In this document: in pieces, positions 33,954 to 46,193 of the stretch
How the letters are laid out: each line of letters begins with the position of its first letter
Position numbering within the stretch: position 1 is the first letter of the stretch
Assembly: GCF_039555335.1 (NCBI RefSeq)
Contig: NC_092642.1
Coordinates: 11,916,243 to 11,980,242, forward strand
Reading direction: 5' to 3'
DNA: 64,000 nucleotides
From: Amphiura filiformis
Lineage: Eukaryota; Echinodermata; Ophiuroidea; Amphilepidida; Amphiuridae
Translations under genes and position numbers: made by a program
Notes under the pieces: generated by a model
What the model was told of the DNA's origin: nothing
Database searches by the model: none
The model's input: the letters and a program-made list of their open reading frames with translations, nothing else

Positions 33954-34692
33954 GAGCTTGTTAGGAACTTGGACCGGAAAAGGATAGATAGAGAGGATAG
34001 TATAGAAAGAAGAAGGTGGCAAGAAACTCATGTCAATGTCCAAGCCTAAAAAGACAGTGTCAAGAGCATATGGTGGTGCACTCCGTGCAAAGGTTGTCAG
34101 ACAAAGGGTTGTTCGTGCTTTGCTGATTGAAGAACAGAAATCATACAGAGAGAATAGGATGGAGAAGGGAAAGTGGCAAGAAGCATTTGATCGAGAAAGA
34201 CGAGTTTGGGAAAGAGAGCTAATAGAAAGAGAGAGGAAAATGAGTCGAGCAGAAACGCAATATCAAAGATTAACCCAAGCAAGGAGGCAGGAGCGTCGAC
34301 AATGGGAAATGGAGCTGATGGAGCGAGAACGCAGAGTTAGAGAGCCTGAAGGACAACTGGAGAGACTTGAAGTTGAAGTAAAGATTTTGCGAGAAAGTCA
34401 GCAAGTTGGAAAAACGAGTCAGATGGTGCAAACAGATGTGAATTGTTGTAGTAGCTCCGGAAGTGCCATGGGAAGTGAAATAGTGATGAAAAAGGAAGAA
34501 AAATCCTTTGGGGAAGAAGTAGAGAATCAGGAAAGGACAGAGAGGCGAGACAGAGAGCAACTGGAGTACCAGCAGTATATGGGGCAGTGGCAACAGTTTG
34601 TAGTGAACAATTTTACGCCACGTCGTCATGCGAGAACTTCACCACAAGAGGATGAACGTGTTACGGTGACCAGTGCAAATAGAGCTAAATAG
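33954..34692 (+). CDS. Extra gypsy ORF a (coiled coil, 220 aa)
   Basis: A pyrimidine-rich tract ending TTTCTTTCAG (33954) is followed 75 bases later by the ATG at 34030 and a clean 220-codon frame to 34692. The protein is highly charged with long Glu/Arg/Gln heptads (RRVWERELIERERKM, EMELMERERRV) and a short Cys/Ser-rich break (NCCSSSGSAMG). No enzyme motif is visible and there is no signal peptide or transmembrane segment, so it is not a typical env. It resembles the coiled-coil part of the element's gag in composition. A spliced subgenomic mRNA is a plausible way to express it. Confidence 0.6.
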
Positions 34693-35492
34693 TCAGAGGG
34701 CCTATGATCTAGCAAGACGGTTCCAGTTGTATATACGTTGGAGAGTTCTTAGCTGTGTTAAAATATTGTGCAGTAGTAAGCTGTTATTTCTTGTGCATCA
34801 AGCAGATTGACTGGAATAGGAGACAAGGTGATGGGCTGGTCCTTTACCAGAGTGAGGAAATAAGCGTCCTCTACCTCCCTAGCCGTCTTTGTGCTGCCTT
34901 TATGCAGTACCCTTCTAAATTTTCTTCTTCCAGACTTCTTGTTCCTGTCTTTTTGCCAGAGTATGTCCTATCCCCAGACTTGTTCTCGTAGAACGGCGTC
35001 CCTTTTTGCTACTAGTGAAGCTGTGTGTCTTGGGAAGAGCAGAATTTCTTGTAGCAGAGTTGTTTACAGGAAGGAGTCTTCTTTTGTGATTGTATAGCAT
35101 GTCTTATGGGTGATAGCAGTTGCTATGTCCATTTCTTCCAAGTCTATTCGGATGAACAATCGTGGAGTAATTGTTTTCTGATGAGCATCAAAGAAGAGTA
35201 ATGTGTCCAGAAGTTGGTGGTGATTGGCCAATTGGAGATGTCAACCCGTGGTATGGTAGTGACAGTAGTGGTTGGAGGAGTACCTAAATATGGAGTAGTG
35301 AGGAGAGCAGAAGTAACTTCAAAGTGATAGAGGAGAAGTAATTAATACCAGTGAGGTGGTGTTCAGGAGCATTATGGTAGCTAAGTATAAGGATATTGCG
35401 AGTTGTGGTATACAGAAAAGGGTAACCAAAATATTTGTTGTGTTTTTTTCTTTTCTTCCAGTTGGTTGAGAGGGACAACAAGGAGTATTGAA

Positions 35493-36242
35493 ATGGCATC
35501 TGGCCGTGGAAGGGGTAGGAGATCTAGTGCATTGTGGAGCGAGGACGATAGTGGCGAATTGACAGTAAATCGTGATATCATGCAGGAGACCTATGAGCAG
35601 CGGATGAGGCGAGATTTTCAGAAGAAGGAGCGGGAGGATAGAGAAGCGGCGAGACTGAGGATGCCTGGGTGGCGTGAAGCGAGTGTGACTAGGAGATTAC
35701 CAGAGAGGAGAGTGGCCAAGGATCTGGAACGTAGCTATGAGGAGATGAAGAAAGGGGAGGTGGAGATCATGGAAAGGGTCACCGCGATGCAGCAGGAAGC
35801 GGCGAAGTTGAGAGAGGGACTAGAGTATGGAGCAGCGACTTGGGCCGCCAACAAGGCCGACTGCCAGCATGAAATTGAGCTGATGTGGGAGACAGCGAAG
35901 GCGAACAGTTTGGCGAGTCTGCGAGAGGAAATGAAACGGAGGGAGAAAATATGGATCCAGGATATGCGGAGGCGAGCGCTAAACAGTGTGGAGAAGGAGG
36001 AGGAAGGCGAAATTGAGGGAATGCGACGGGAAATACAAAGTCTTCGGGCAGAGTTAGAGGAGCTAAGAATCAAGGAGGTAACGCCGTGGGATGAAACCGA
36101 GGAGTCCTGGGATGAAAGTATAGAACAGCGGCCAGAGGAGAAGGGAGTGGCTACAGCTCCAGTGGTGTCAGGAGAGACTAAGATTATGAAGAAAGGAGAC
36201 CGGGTGGAAGGAGACGGAGTGTGGATACCATTGACTAACTAG
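35493..36242 (+). CDS. Extra gypsy ORF b (coiled coil, 249 aa)
   Basis: An acceptor-like TTTCTTTTCTTCCAG ends at 35461, and the first in-frame ATG after it is 35493 (GAAATGGCA). The 249-codon frame is intact to TAG at 36240-36242. The N-terminus is Arg/Gly-rich (MASGRGRGRRSS), followed by long Glu/Arg coiled coils (EMKRREKIWIQDMRRRAL, EGMRREIQSLRAELEELR) and an acidic Trp-containing tail. No known domain was recognised. Its position after integrase and its composition match ORF a and ORF c. Confidence 0.6.
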   Translation: MASGRGRGRRSSALWSEDDSGELTVNRDIMQETYEQRMRRDFQKKEREDREAARLRMPGWREASVTRRLPERRVAKDLERSYEEMKKGEVEIMERVTAMQQEAAKLREGLEYGAATWAANKADCQHEIELMWETAKANSLASLREEMKRREKIWIQDMRRRALNSVEKEEEGEIEGMRREIQSLRAELEELRIKEVTPWDETEESWDESIEQRPEEKGVATAPVVSGETKIMKKGDRVEGDGVWIPLTN

Positions 36243-36374
36243 ACAGGATTGGGAGGTGACCAAGGACGGCGGGAGTAAGTGTATTATATATCACCATGTT
36301 GGAGTAAGGATCTACTAACCTTGACTTGTTTTGTTTTGTCCCCGAAATTCTTTTGTTCTGTGTCAAAATTCCAG

Positions 36375-36933
36375 GTTGAATTCCGGAGCGTGCTATAGTT
36401 GTGGAAAAGTGGGCCATTTTGCAAGAGGCTGTCCAGTGAGAGGAATGAGCAAAAGAGAACGTGAAGAACGGGAGGACATGTTAAGAAGAAAGGAAAAAGT
36501 GCCAAGGAGACGGAGCCGGGAGAGAGAAGACGGACTGGATGTGTTAAAGAGGAAGCTACGACGAGCTGAGAAGGAGATAAAGGATCAGAGGGAGCAAGCT
36601 AATCAACAGGAGAGAGAAACAACCAAGCAAAGGGAGGACGAGAGAAAGGAGCGAGAGAGACAGCAATTGGAGTGGAGGCTGAAGGAGGCGGAAAGGAAGA
36701 TCAAGGAGCGTGACGAGAAGGATGCAGAAAGGAAGCTAATGGAGGAGTGCGAAAGGAAGTACCGGAATCCGATAGTGATTGACGAGGCAGAAGGAATGTT
36801 GGCGAGAAACATAAAGGATGTCAAGGAAGGTGAAGGGAGGAGTGGCAACGATGACGATGAGATTTTGGGACTAACTATCCACTGGAGAAGGAAAGGCGTG
36901 CAAGAATACCGATTCCCGGTGTCGAAGAAATGA
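36375..36933 (+). CDS. Extra gypsy ORF c (CCHC knuckle plus coiled coil)
   Basis: After an acceptor-like tract ending AAAATTCCAG (36374) the frame reads LNSGACYSCGKVGHFARGC, a retroviral-type CCHC knuckle, then a long charged coiled coil and a C-terminus without known motifs, to a TGA at 36931-36933. There is no ATG before the knuckle (the first in-frame ATG is near 36443), so the knuckle would be translated only if this exon is joined to an upstream one. A donor-like GGGA|GTAAGT lies near 36272. The knuckle suggests nucleic-acid binding and an origin from gag. Confidence 0.6.
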
Positions 36934-37110
36934 AGGACAATTTGAACTTTTATTAACTCAAAAGGAATGTATTACCATGTTTTTGTGTGTAGAGTAAGAG
37001 TATTTATCAATTGTATATCATGTGTAGAGTAAGGAAATTTCGAACCCCGCTGTTGGTTTCAAAAGTCACATTTTGTTTTGTCATAGTGTCAAAATGTTGG
37101 GAGGGGGCTG
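36934..37110 (+). other. 3' untranslated region and polypurine tract
   Basis: The purine tract GGGAGGGGG lies at 37099-37107, three bases before the 3' LTR. The rest is AT-rich and non-coding. Confidence 0.7.
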
Positions 37111-40100
37111 TGTAGCGGGGGTTCGAAATTGTCACAAATGTCATAAAAAAGGGAGAAGACAAATCCTGTCTGACACCCGTCTAAAGTCACCGCGATGGCG
37201 CACTTTACAGTAATCGCACATGTCGGCGATTGCGCAGTTGGCTGATAATCGAGATTTGTTATGGTGTGGAATTTTGAAGGGTTGCGAAACAATATTTTTT
37301 GCGTGTATTTACAGACAGAAATCGAGGTAGAAACAGGAGGTTTCAGGTAATAGTAAATTTTGATTATGAATCTTAAAAATATAACATGTATGGAATCCAG
37401 TGGGACCTGAGGCGAGTGTTTTGGATAGCGTTTTGGCGGTGTAAAATAGGATTTTATGCGAGCAATTTTGGTAATCAGATTTACATGTAAAAAGGCGATA
37501 GTCATTCTTTGCTATGAAATTTAGCAGGCGGAGCTGGAAATCTTCCCAAAATTTCCCTTTTTGTATCACGTAGAGGTGCTGCTTATGGATAAAGGATGTC
37601 AGTAATATGTATTGAGTTGGTAATGACCTTGTTTGGATGAAACACGAGCGTATTGACCGTGCATTGGTCATTTTCCAATCAGGTTTCAATGTGAGATTTA
37701 ACATTTTATAAATTGTGCATGTACAAGTATAGTTGCCGTATAAAGCATAAGGCCATTGTAAATAATATCTAAAAATAGACCAAGATGTTGTTGACCTGGA
37801 TTATTTGGATGTTTATAATTAATTAGTTAATTACTTTTCTGTATGTTGTTATGTCAATTCAAGTGACCAAAATTGCCAAAAGAAGTGTATGTCTTACCAA
37901 TATTAATTTCGGATTAAAAGAAATTAATCAGTTTCATGTCAATGATGTTTACATTTCAATCATGTGAAATTCTAGTAAATAGGTGATAGCGCTGTGTTTC
38001 ATATTATGCATTTATCATGTTACATGAACTTATGTGCAGGCGTATAAATGTCAGTTATGCGAAATGGTATCATGTCTGAGCAGAAATGCAAGCGAACTGT
38101 AGTCATAATCCAGATTTAAATGTGTGTATCAAGGGATGAGTATTATTGTTTCATTAGGTTGTAGGTTGGCGTGAATGAGACAGTATTTAAATCATAACAT
38201 TTTGGATTACCGTATTCCATTTGCAATTGTTTGGATATGAACATGGTGGTGGACGTGGTAAAGGAACAACATTTGTCTATTTTTGTAGTGTAAAGACGAG
38301 CGAGTTAAGGATGAATGTGAACCAAAGAGTTGCAAAGGAAATATTGGTGCTTTTTCTGAAAGTAAGGCCTAGTTGACATGTACGCATAGGCCTATAGTCA
38401 TGTGGTGCTACAGTGATGTGCTAGAAATTAAGGTGGTACCTTACTCGAGTGTCATATATTTATATGGTGCTGATTATGCAAATTTTATTGTGTATCATAA
38501 TTATGTGTGTCTATGCGTCATATTTTTTATATTGAAACCCGTCCATTTTATATGCCAAATGTGTGTCTGGTTACATAAAGTTACCAGCTTTTTCTATATA
38601 TAATCATGTGTACAACAACTGATCACATAAAGTGAGTCAGATATAAAATATGTATTTTTAATAATTTGTGCTACCAATCTGTGTACCTAATTCAGGACCA
38701 AATACATAGGTACATTTTTATATTGGGATTTCTTGTTTTACCAAAGATATCATTCCAAAATGTGAGTTTGTGAAGTCGAGGTATAAGTCGAGTTCAGACG
38801 AGTTATCATTTATTCCCCTTTATTTTCAACCAGATATGTAGGTCCTCTATTTGGAAGTTATCAAAGTGTTATTTATTTTGTGAGCCCAGTAGGCCTTCAC
38901 TAGTTAGTATCAATATTTTCCAAAAGAAGGTAACTCGTCCATAATGTTTTGATATATTATACATGTAGCACAAAATACTTTTGCATGCTTTGTTAAAATT
39001 GTATGTTATAAGGATGTATCCTTGCTATGAATATTATGTGCACTTTTCTGTCAATTGCCGCAAATTGCCGCATCTAAAGTTCGCACATGCCAAGAGAGTT
39101 ATGTGTTGGCGAGTTTTGATTTTCTTTGAGGAGTTATGGGGCGAGTTGGTCATAAACTGTCATGTTGTGGGGAAATACACACATGAACCCACAATTTGCT
39201 CATTTGTATTATTTTTATGTGATGTGATAAATGATAGCCGAGAATTAGATATCATTATCATTTTCACTCAGTGCACCAGTAGCAAGTATTCGTAATAATT
39301 GATTATCTCATGTCTTTTAATATATTATGTGTGATCTTGCAACAAATAATGTATAATGTTCGATAATGACCATGAGTGTGCTTATGCTGAATGGTTTTAT
39401 CAGTTGGGAGTTATTATTGGCGAGTATACGGATAAAGGAGTTCCTCGATATACTTTGTCAATTGGCGTCGTGATAGTCTCATACCAATTTGACCTTTATG
39501 AGTTCTTTTCATGGGAGTTGGCGAGATGTTTTATAAAAAAGGGTCACCTGTCAGATTATTCAGTGAGTCACTCCGGTCATGTATGTTGCAATGTCATGTT
39601 ATATTTTATGTGTAGAAACTAAGCAAATATTTATTTATTTTTGTCTTTATGCAGTTTCACCTTTTCGCATTTCACCTGTATACAGTTCAATTCTCTCAAG
39701 AGCTCACAAGTTCATTCAATCCGAGTTTCGTATCCAAGTTTCGCAATTCACCTGTATACAGTTTCAATTCTCTCAAGAGCTCACAAGTTTCAAAGTTTCA
39801 ATCTTGTGGCTTCAATTCCAAATGCAACTTTAAACTTAAGTTTGAATATAGTTCAAGGTTGGACTATATTGTGAGCATGAGCATTTCTTGGTTGACTGAG
39901 TTGTAGTCAAACCTCAAGTCCAGTCCATCCAGGTTCCATTATGGGCTAGTGTAGTGTAGTGAAGTAAATTGGGATTAACTGTGATGTGGTGATTGTTGTA
40001 AGATTATGTAAGGAGCAAGACAAAGTAAGGAGTAAAGATTATCACTAAGTGTGATCTATGTTAACTGAGTAAAGTATGGTGGAGAAATAAAGCAGTAATC

Positions 40101-40257
40101 ATAAAAGGAACCTCTGAGAGTTGTCACCGTGTCCCCTTTCCAGTTGGTCCATCACAACGCCTCAGTGCGCCGCCAGATTCCGGCTCTGGCCTACCCACCC
40201 CTTAAACCAGTTGATAACCACGTATAACATCAGCACCAGCCGCTCGGTCCCGTTACA
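37111..40257 (+). repeat. 3' LTR of the Ty3/gypsy element (3147 bp)
   Basis: Same ends and order as the 5' LTR. Relative to it, about 30 bases are missing (5' LTR 25014-25043) between ATGC repeats, and a smaller gap lies near 39958. AATAAA is at 40086-40091. Confidence 0.95.
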
Positions 40258-40261
40258 ATAC

Positions 40262-43200
40262 GGTGAAATACTTGTAAAATCGTCGTTTTTACTATAGAAT
40301 GCAGGTATTCTAACGGTCACATTTGTACAGTGTAGTGATTTTATCATTTTGAAACAACTGCTGATTATAAACTTAAAAAATCATTCATGTCAAAATTCAT
40401 TTCAACGAATCGTTGTTTTGTACTGAATGATGGTTGATGGGTGACTGAGGGATCATAGACAAAAAGGTAAAGGAAAAATCCACAATTTAATCAATCATAA
40501 CATTGATATCGAGAACGTTTTGTACATTACATGCATGGGATGTTGAAAGCAGCCTTTTTGGAAAATGTGATTATTTTTGACCAAAGAAATTGTTTTTGGA
40601 AATTGGACAATTTCGGGAGGGTAGCAAAACGATTCCTCTTTTCACAGTTTTTTGATTTTTTTTAAATCAACAAAATGAATGTAAAGTTGTGCAAAGAAAT
40701 GTTTTGTAATTTTTTTTCTGGTGGGTATTTCTTTTGAACCCTGTAGTTAAAACGACTAGGAGTTAACATAAGATAGTTAATCTAGAGGAAGGATATTTGA
40801 TTGCTGTGTTACCCTTTCAAACAAACTTAATAATGTCCGTTGTATTAATACGACTCGTAAGTAAGAATACACAAAACGAAAGTTACGGTCACACGCTGAC
40901 ATATTTATTTGCACAATATTTCTTGAGTATGAGAACACAATCTGTACATAGTAAATAAAAATCAACTTATTTCCCAACGTATATAAAGTTTTATCTCTCA
41001 TATTTTGCCACACATTCCTCAGCCCGACCTTAATCAACAAGTTTCTCTCAATTCTAAATAGGTCATTTTCAATATATCAAGTCTTAAGTAAATTATCTTT
41101 CAATCCTCATTTTTAATTCAGATGGGGCCGACAATCGGTGGCCACGAGCGTTGCCGTATGTGGTCTTCCGCAAACAATGGCGGCGCCCATGATACGATTA
41201 CCGAATTTACAATTTCGATTTCATGTTTGCATGTTTGGAACTGTTAAAAGTTTCTCCAATTAAAAATTCACTGAAGAAAAATGAGAAAAAGAAGGAAAGA
41301 AGAACGAAACGAGGGAAAAGAAGAAGAGGAAGAAAAAATTAGTAGAAATGAAAGAGAATCAGCTTATAGAGAAGAAACAGAAATGATTTCATTGTAGTTT
41401 TGAATTTTGAAAATGTCGTAAATTGTCTTTCTTCCCTTATTTCATAATCATCTTCTTTTCAGCTTCCCCATACTTGAAATGCTGTCATATGTACAACGCG
41501 TACATCTATGCTTTGGCGCATCTTTATTTTGTCTGTGTGGCTCTTGCCAACAATGTGACAAAAGTCTTCAAAATATGAGTTTGGCGCACACCGCGCGAAA
41601 AACCTTTTTCAGAATAATTTGTGCTAAAAGGTAAATTTAATCATGTCCACTCGTATCATTCTTTCATCACAAAACTTACATACGTATAATCATGATAATA
41701 TACAAAAAAAGAATACTGTAAATAATTATATGCTTTGAAAGTAACTCTGACAAACAGAAAAGGAATATAAAAATATTTCTGAGCTACCCTGCAGCTTTAT
41801 GGACCTGTGTTCTAATGTAGAGTTTCCTAAACTATTTTGCAGCAGGTGTATTTCCGATTAAATTTGTATTATTCATCGGGTCTCCATACGCAACATGATT
41901 ATAGCATTACAAAATTCTATGAAAGTAAATAGGCGTGACTTACTCAGTAAATTTACACAACTTGAATAGAAAATTGTTTTTGATGTTATCAACTACTTTT
42001 AAAAACATCTCTGCTAAATTAGCAACTATATACCAATACTGTGCTGGTAGACGAGTTTATTTTTGGTTAATCAGAAACAAACCTTTAAGCTTGACTTTTA
42101 CATCCATTTTATGAATTCTAATTGGAAGCAATAATTTTATAACGGCTTTCACATTTCACATCTGAAATTGATCGGGATTGTTTTTTGTGACAAAATTATT
42201 CATTGCACACAAAGTTAGATAATCCCCATTTATACCATGAATGAACCCAGTTTGAAAACAAGAACGTAAACAAAAATGAATACATTTTAACATCCACAAA
42301 CACGAGAAATACAACATGTACATAACCCCCGACATAACCCAAGGTCAAATTGAAAAAGGAAAATTTGGTTTACATGAAGATTTGGGAAATATGATATACA
42401 ATATTATACAATATGCATGGTAGTAAGTAAATTGTTTCTGAATATGCCCAAGTGTTTTGTTTTAATGTAGTCAAAACAATGCTTATTACAGCAAAAAATA
42501 TGAGTGCAAATCGTACAAAAAGAAGTGCTTTTTATTTCCATATTGTCTACTTTTTACATAATTCATCTACTTTTGCTGTAATTGCAATGGTCAAATTTGG
42601 ATTCTCAACAGCACGTTGCAACATATTTGAAAGACAGAATGGCGGACAAAGTTAGTGTTTGTTTTTTCTTCTTACAACGGTGAAACCAATTATGTACTTC
42701 AAAACTTCACAATATTTTCACTTTTAGACATATTAACTTAATTTAAAACTTTGTAAGTGATTGTTAACATTTGTTTCAAATCATGAGTTATTGACATTAT
42801 TGATTACTCACATCACAACACATACATACAAGGAGGACATGTAACAATTTACAGAGGTTGGTATATCATGACTATTGTCCACAAATTTCAAAACTGTTAG
42901 TCTGATGTATGGTATTATTTAAGATATATACCGTAGACATACATATTGTTAGTGATTACAAAGTCAAACCGTAACCCATACTTCGCTACATTGCATCCGA
43001 TGCACTGTATTTCATTAGGCATCTGCGCAGACATAAACACATTAGGCAGCTCCGTCAGAATTTCATAAACCCTCTGTGAAAGATTTGACCTTAATCTTAC
43101 ACAATGGAAAACCAGCATGCTATAATGTTTTGCCGATTTCCTTTTACAAATTAAGAGTACTTGTATTAACCGTCGAGTGCGTATTATTTTGCACAAGGTC

Positions 43201-44433
43201 CTATACACACCCATGACGTCGCGCGAGTATACGGGATGTTTTGCGCTTAAAGGAACCTTGCAAAAGATTATATTGTAGTTTCTGACAAATTGGTGGGGTT
43301 ACTTAGTGGGTCTAACGATTCAGCCAGATTCAAATAAATTTCAGAATAGAATTTATGAGGATTGTGACACTTTTGAAATTTATAGCAATAGTACCTTATG
43401 TTAATTTTCTACAGCTTTATTTTTCTATTTATAAGACATTATGATATAGTATGATATACTATGTACAACCCAGACAGCAGTGCGTGCAAGAACTTTTATA
43501 ACTAGGTGTGGCACATTTTCTCATTTTTCTTTCTAAACGTTCTACCTACGTATTATATTCTCTACAAATAGGTGCATGTAACTAATGTTGAAGTATTAAT
43601 ATGTCTAGTATCAGAAGGTCGTCCATAATCTGCTTTATTGCACCTTAATGCAATAAACGAATTGTATATGAAAATCTATATGTCCTACCGACAGATTGTA
43701 CGTAATGTGCATTGATTAAGACAATGTGATACTCTCCTCCTATTGTCCGTCTACCTGTCTAATTATCTTTCACTAGTTCACAAACTATTATACTTAATAT
43801 TTACATAAAATACAAAAAGAAAACATTCACGCATTAAAAAGTTATGACTTGCTATTCAGGTTGTTAATCTAAAAGTACGTCTAATGGGTTAAGGAAAAGA
43901 TGTGATAAAACATTCGAGGCTTCAAGTTGTAATTAACATCAAATGCTTCGTTGTGCTGCAACTGCACCGATTAACTACCCTTGTACGCGTACGTGTACGA
44001 TCGGCGATATTAAGTTCACGCCCCTGATTCGATACAAAATGTACTGCGACCAGCACATATGATACGCACCTACTACCAAATGGTGAACCACAGTATAGTT
44101 GTTCTGGCATAAAGAAGGACAATTATGATTTATACGCTCCAAAGAGCGGTTGTACAGCGTGATACTCTTCTTCGCACTGCGTTTCAAAAGCTGGTTTACC
44201 CACCTTTCAACAGCACAATGAAGTTCCAACTTTATGCTCAATCTAAACACGTTTACATTGCTTTTGTTCCCAGAATAGTGACGATAATCTTCTTGAGTAA
44301 CCTACGTTTACACTGTATTATACTTGCTTTCTTTTTGCACCTCATGTCCGTTTTATATCTTTCTGTTCTAAACAGCTATAAGGAATCGAATAAAATTATA
44401 TGAGTATTCTAAATTTACTAAGAATTTATAATT
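40262..44433. other. Gene-free stretch between the LTR element and the FSTL-like 3' end
   Basis: No gene or RNA gene recognised. A purine-rich tract runs from about 41274 to 41395. Short open frames (for example 42915-43214, 44125-44403) have no domain and overlap antisense frames. Confidence 0.5.
41274..41395. repeat. Purine-rich low-complexity tract
   Basis: Mostly A/G on the plus strand (GAAAAAGAAGGAAAGAAGAA and continuing), with a few pyrimidines. Confidence 0.7.
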
Positions 44434-44577
44434 GAAGACCGAATTAAAAAGAATAATTTACGTATGACGTCCTGTCAACCAGACCAAAAATGATGTACTG
44501 AGCAGGCCAGCAACCAATCACGTCGCTCCTCTGCCCTGACGTCAGACGCAAACTATAGTCTTTTTAATTCGGTCTTC
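44434..44577. mobile_element. Short MITE
   Basis: Perfect 19-base TIRs: GAAGACCGAATTAAAAAGA at the left and its inverse at the right. The interior contains GACGTC words. Flanking AT-rich sequence leaves the target duplication unclear. Confidence 0.8.
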
Positions 44578-44889
44578 ATTATAATCTTTGAGTGGTGATG
44601 ATAAAACTATACGGCGATTAACTATACGGTACTATGTTTTCACTGCTATTATTTCTATTTAAAGTGAGTAAATATTTGTACACACTACATAACAAAAACA
44701 GCACTCTATTTGCAGTATATCAATTGAAGTTGTTGAGATCATTTTACATCAATCATTACAAGACAATGCAAATTGGTATCAGAAATAGTCGTATAAATAA
44801 ATTTAAAATATAAACACAATTACGCACAAAAACATGAACTTTGGTAATATACATAATATGTTTGAATGCAAACAAGTTATTGGGTTAGT

Positions 44890-45213
44890 CTATTTGAAAT
44901 CCACATCCCCTGTGGAAGATTTAGGTATCACATGGAATTTGATCCTATAGAACTATCGGTGCCCGGTTAGGTACCGATGACTCTTAACATCACTCCCTGG
45001 AGATGTAATTAATTGTATCAAGCATAATAATTAACAGTTGCATAGTGTTATTATTTTTCATTTAAATAAAAAACAAATGCACTGTACAAATGTTCAGGGT
45101 ACGATAAATAAAATGTGCCATCGGTACCTCTTCGGGCACCGATAGCGCTATAGGACCAAAAAAGATGTGCCTTAGTTAAAGTCTTCCACAGAAGGGGTAT
45201 TGGTTTCAAATAG
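44890..45213. mobile_element. MITE with about 95-base inverted arms
   Basis: The left arm CTATTTGAAATCCACATCCC to CTATCGGTGCCCGG..GTACCGAT is repeated inverted at 45119-45213. Related pieces (CCATTTGAAATA) continue to about 45385, and the TTTGAAATCCACACCCC theme recurs at 62768-62948. Confidence 0.75.
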
Positions 45214-46081
45214 AATTTGCAATTGGGTAACTTCCATTTGAAATACTCGTTCTAGGATATAAGTAAATCCATATACAGAGGAGCATGGGTTTCAAAATTT
45301 GTAACCCTAGCTAATTCCATTTGAAATATGTAGTCCCTCTGTGAAAGCTTTTGCCGATTTCAAATTGAATATCCCATTGAAACATTTTTTTATACCGACA
45401 TAGTTTTTTGTTATATATTTTGAAACAATGTACAATTCTTTCTCTATACAATCCATCATACGCAAACTGTCACAAATTGTCACTCTGTGATAATATTGAC
45501 GATATTCAACACAGCCACCACCACAATTAAGACTAGCAACGATCTTCCACGGGCGTAAACAAGAAGAGTCTTTTAAAAAGACAATCACCACTGCAGCTAG
45601 AGATTTGCGGTATTTCCGGGCATTAACAAAACCACGAATATATTGAAAAAGCGATGTATAACAATGGGACCTGTCCATCGCACTCATCAGCGGATTGTCT
45701 AGTTATTACGTAAGATCTGATTACAGATTGTCTAGTTATTACGTAATATTTGACTTTTTAATCCAGGATGAAACTCCAGCGAGATTAACGTTGATATAAA
45801 AAATTTGCAAATTAGTGTCGTTGTTGTCTATTGTCTTATCACCATAATTATTGATGATTTCAAAACACATCACTGCAATTTGTATAGCCGCCATTGTTTC
45901 ATCGATCATGCGTAGATTTCACCACAAAGTTCCGTAGACAAAGTCATAGCATGAGACAGTGCTTCTTTAATTTAAGTTGAAATTATTATGTGAGCCATAT
46001 AATGACAACATACTTTATACACATACACACCCAAGTTTACAATCAATCAGAATTGCACTGAAATGATAATGTTCCATTGTC
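45214..46081. other. Repeat-derived and non-coding DNA downstream of the FSTL-like gene
   Basis: 45220-45385 is further fragments of the preceding MITE family. The 126-codon open frame at 45307-45687 (minus) overlaps these repeats and has no recognisable domain. An ATTAAA on the minus strand at 46082-46087 could be the polyadenylation signal. Confidence 0.45.
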
Positions 46082-46087
46082 TTTAAT
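46082..46087 (-). terminator. Possible polyadenylation signal ATTAAA
   Basis: A variant signal about 107 bases after the FSTL-like stop codon on the minus strand. No AATAAA is seen closer. Confidence 0.3.
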
Positions 46088-46193
46088 CAAATAAAAGAGT
46101 TAATAATCATCTCCATCAATCATTTTCGTTGCAATTCCGAAAACAAAACCAAAATAAATAAGAAGTTATTGTGTAAGCTCATGCAGCTGATAC

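Larger units (their letters stand above)
24031..40261 (+). mobile_element. Ty3/gypsy LTR retrotransposon, 16.2 kb, with three extra ORFs
   Basis: Both LTRs begin TGTAGCGGGGG and end CCCGTTACA, flanked by the 4 bp target duplication ATAC (24031-24034 and 40258-40261). In order it holds the 5' LTR, a tRNA-Leu-type PBS, gag, pro-pol (PR, RT, RNase H, integrase), three extra coiled-coil ORFs, a purine tract and the 3' LTR. RT before integrase identifies Ty3/gypsy order. The gag-pol frame is broken several times, so this copy cannot make its own polyprotein, while the three 3' ORFs are open. The size and the LTRs of over 3 kb are unusual for animal gypsy elements. The LTRs differ at roughly one site per 80-100 bases where I compared them, so the insertion is not brand new. 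Confidence 0.95.

Noticed and set aside
33954-36933. Extra gypsy ORFs as an envelope gene
   Set aside because: No signal peptide, transmembrane segment, fusion peptide or glycosylation pattern; the proteins are soluble charged coiled coils and a CCHC knuckle.
42915-43214. 99-residue minus-strand frame
   Set aside because: Composition is plausible but there is no domain, repeat or neighbouring exon to support it.
45307-45687. 126-residue minus-strand frame downstream of the FSTL-like gene
   Set aside because: Partly MITE-derived, with no recognisable domain or splice support.
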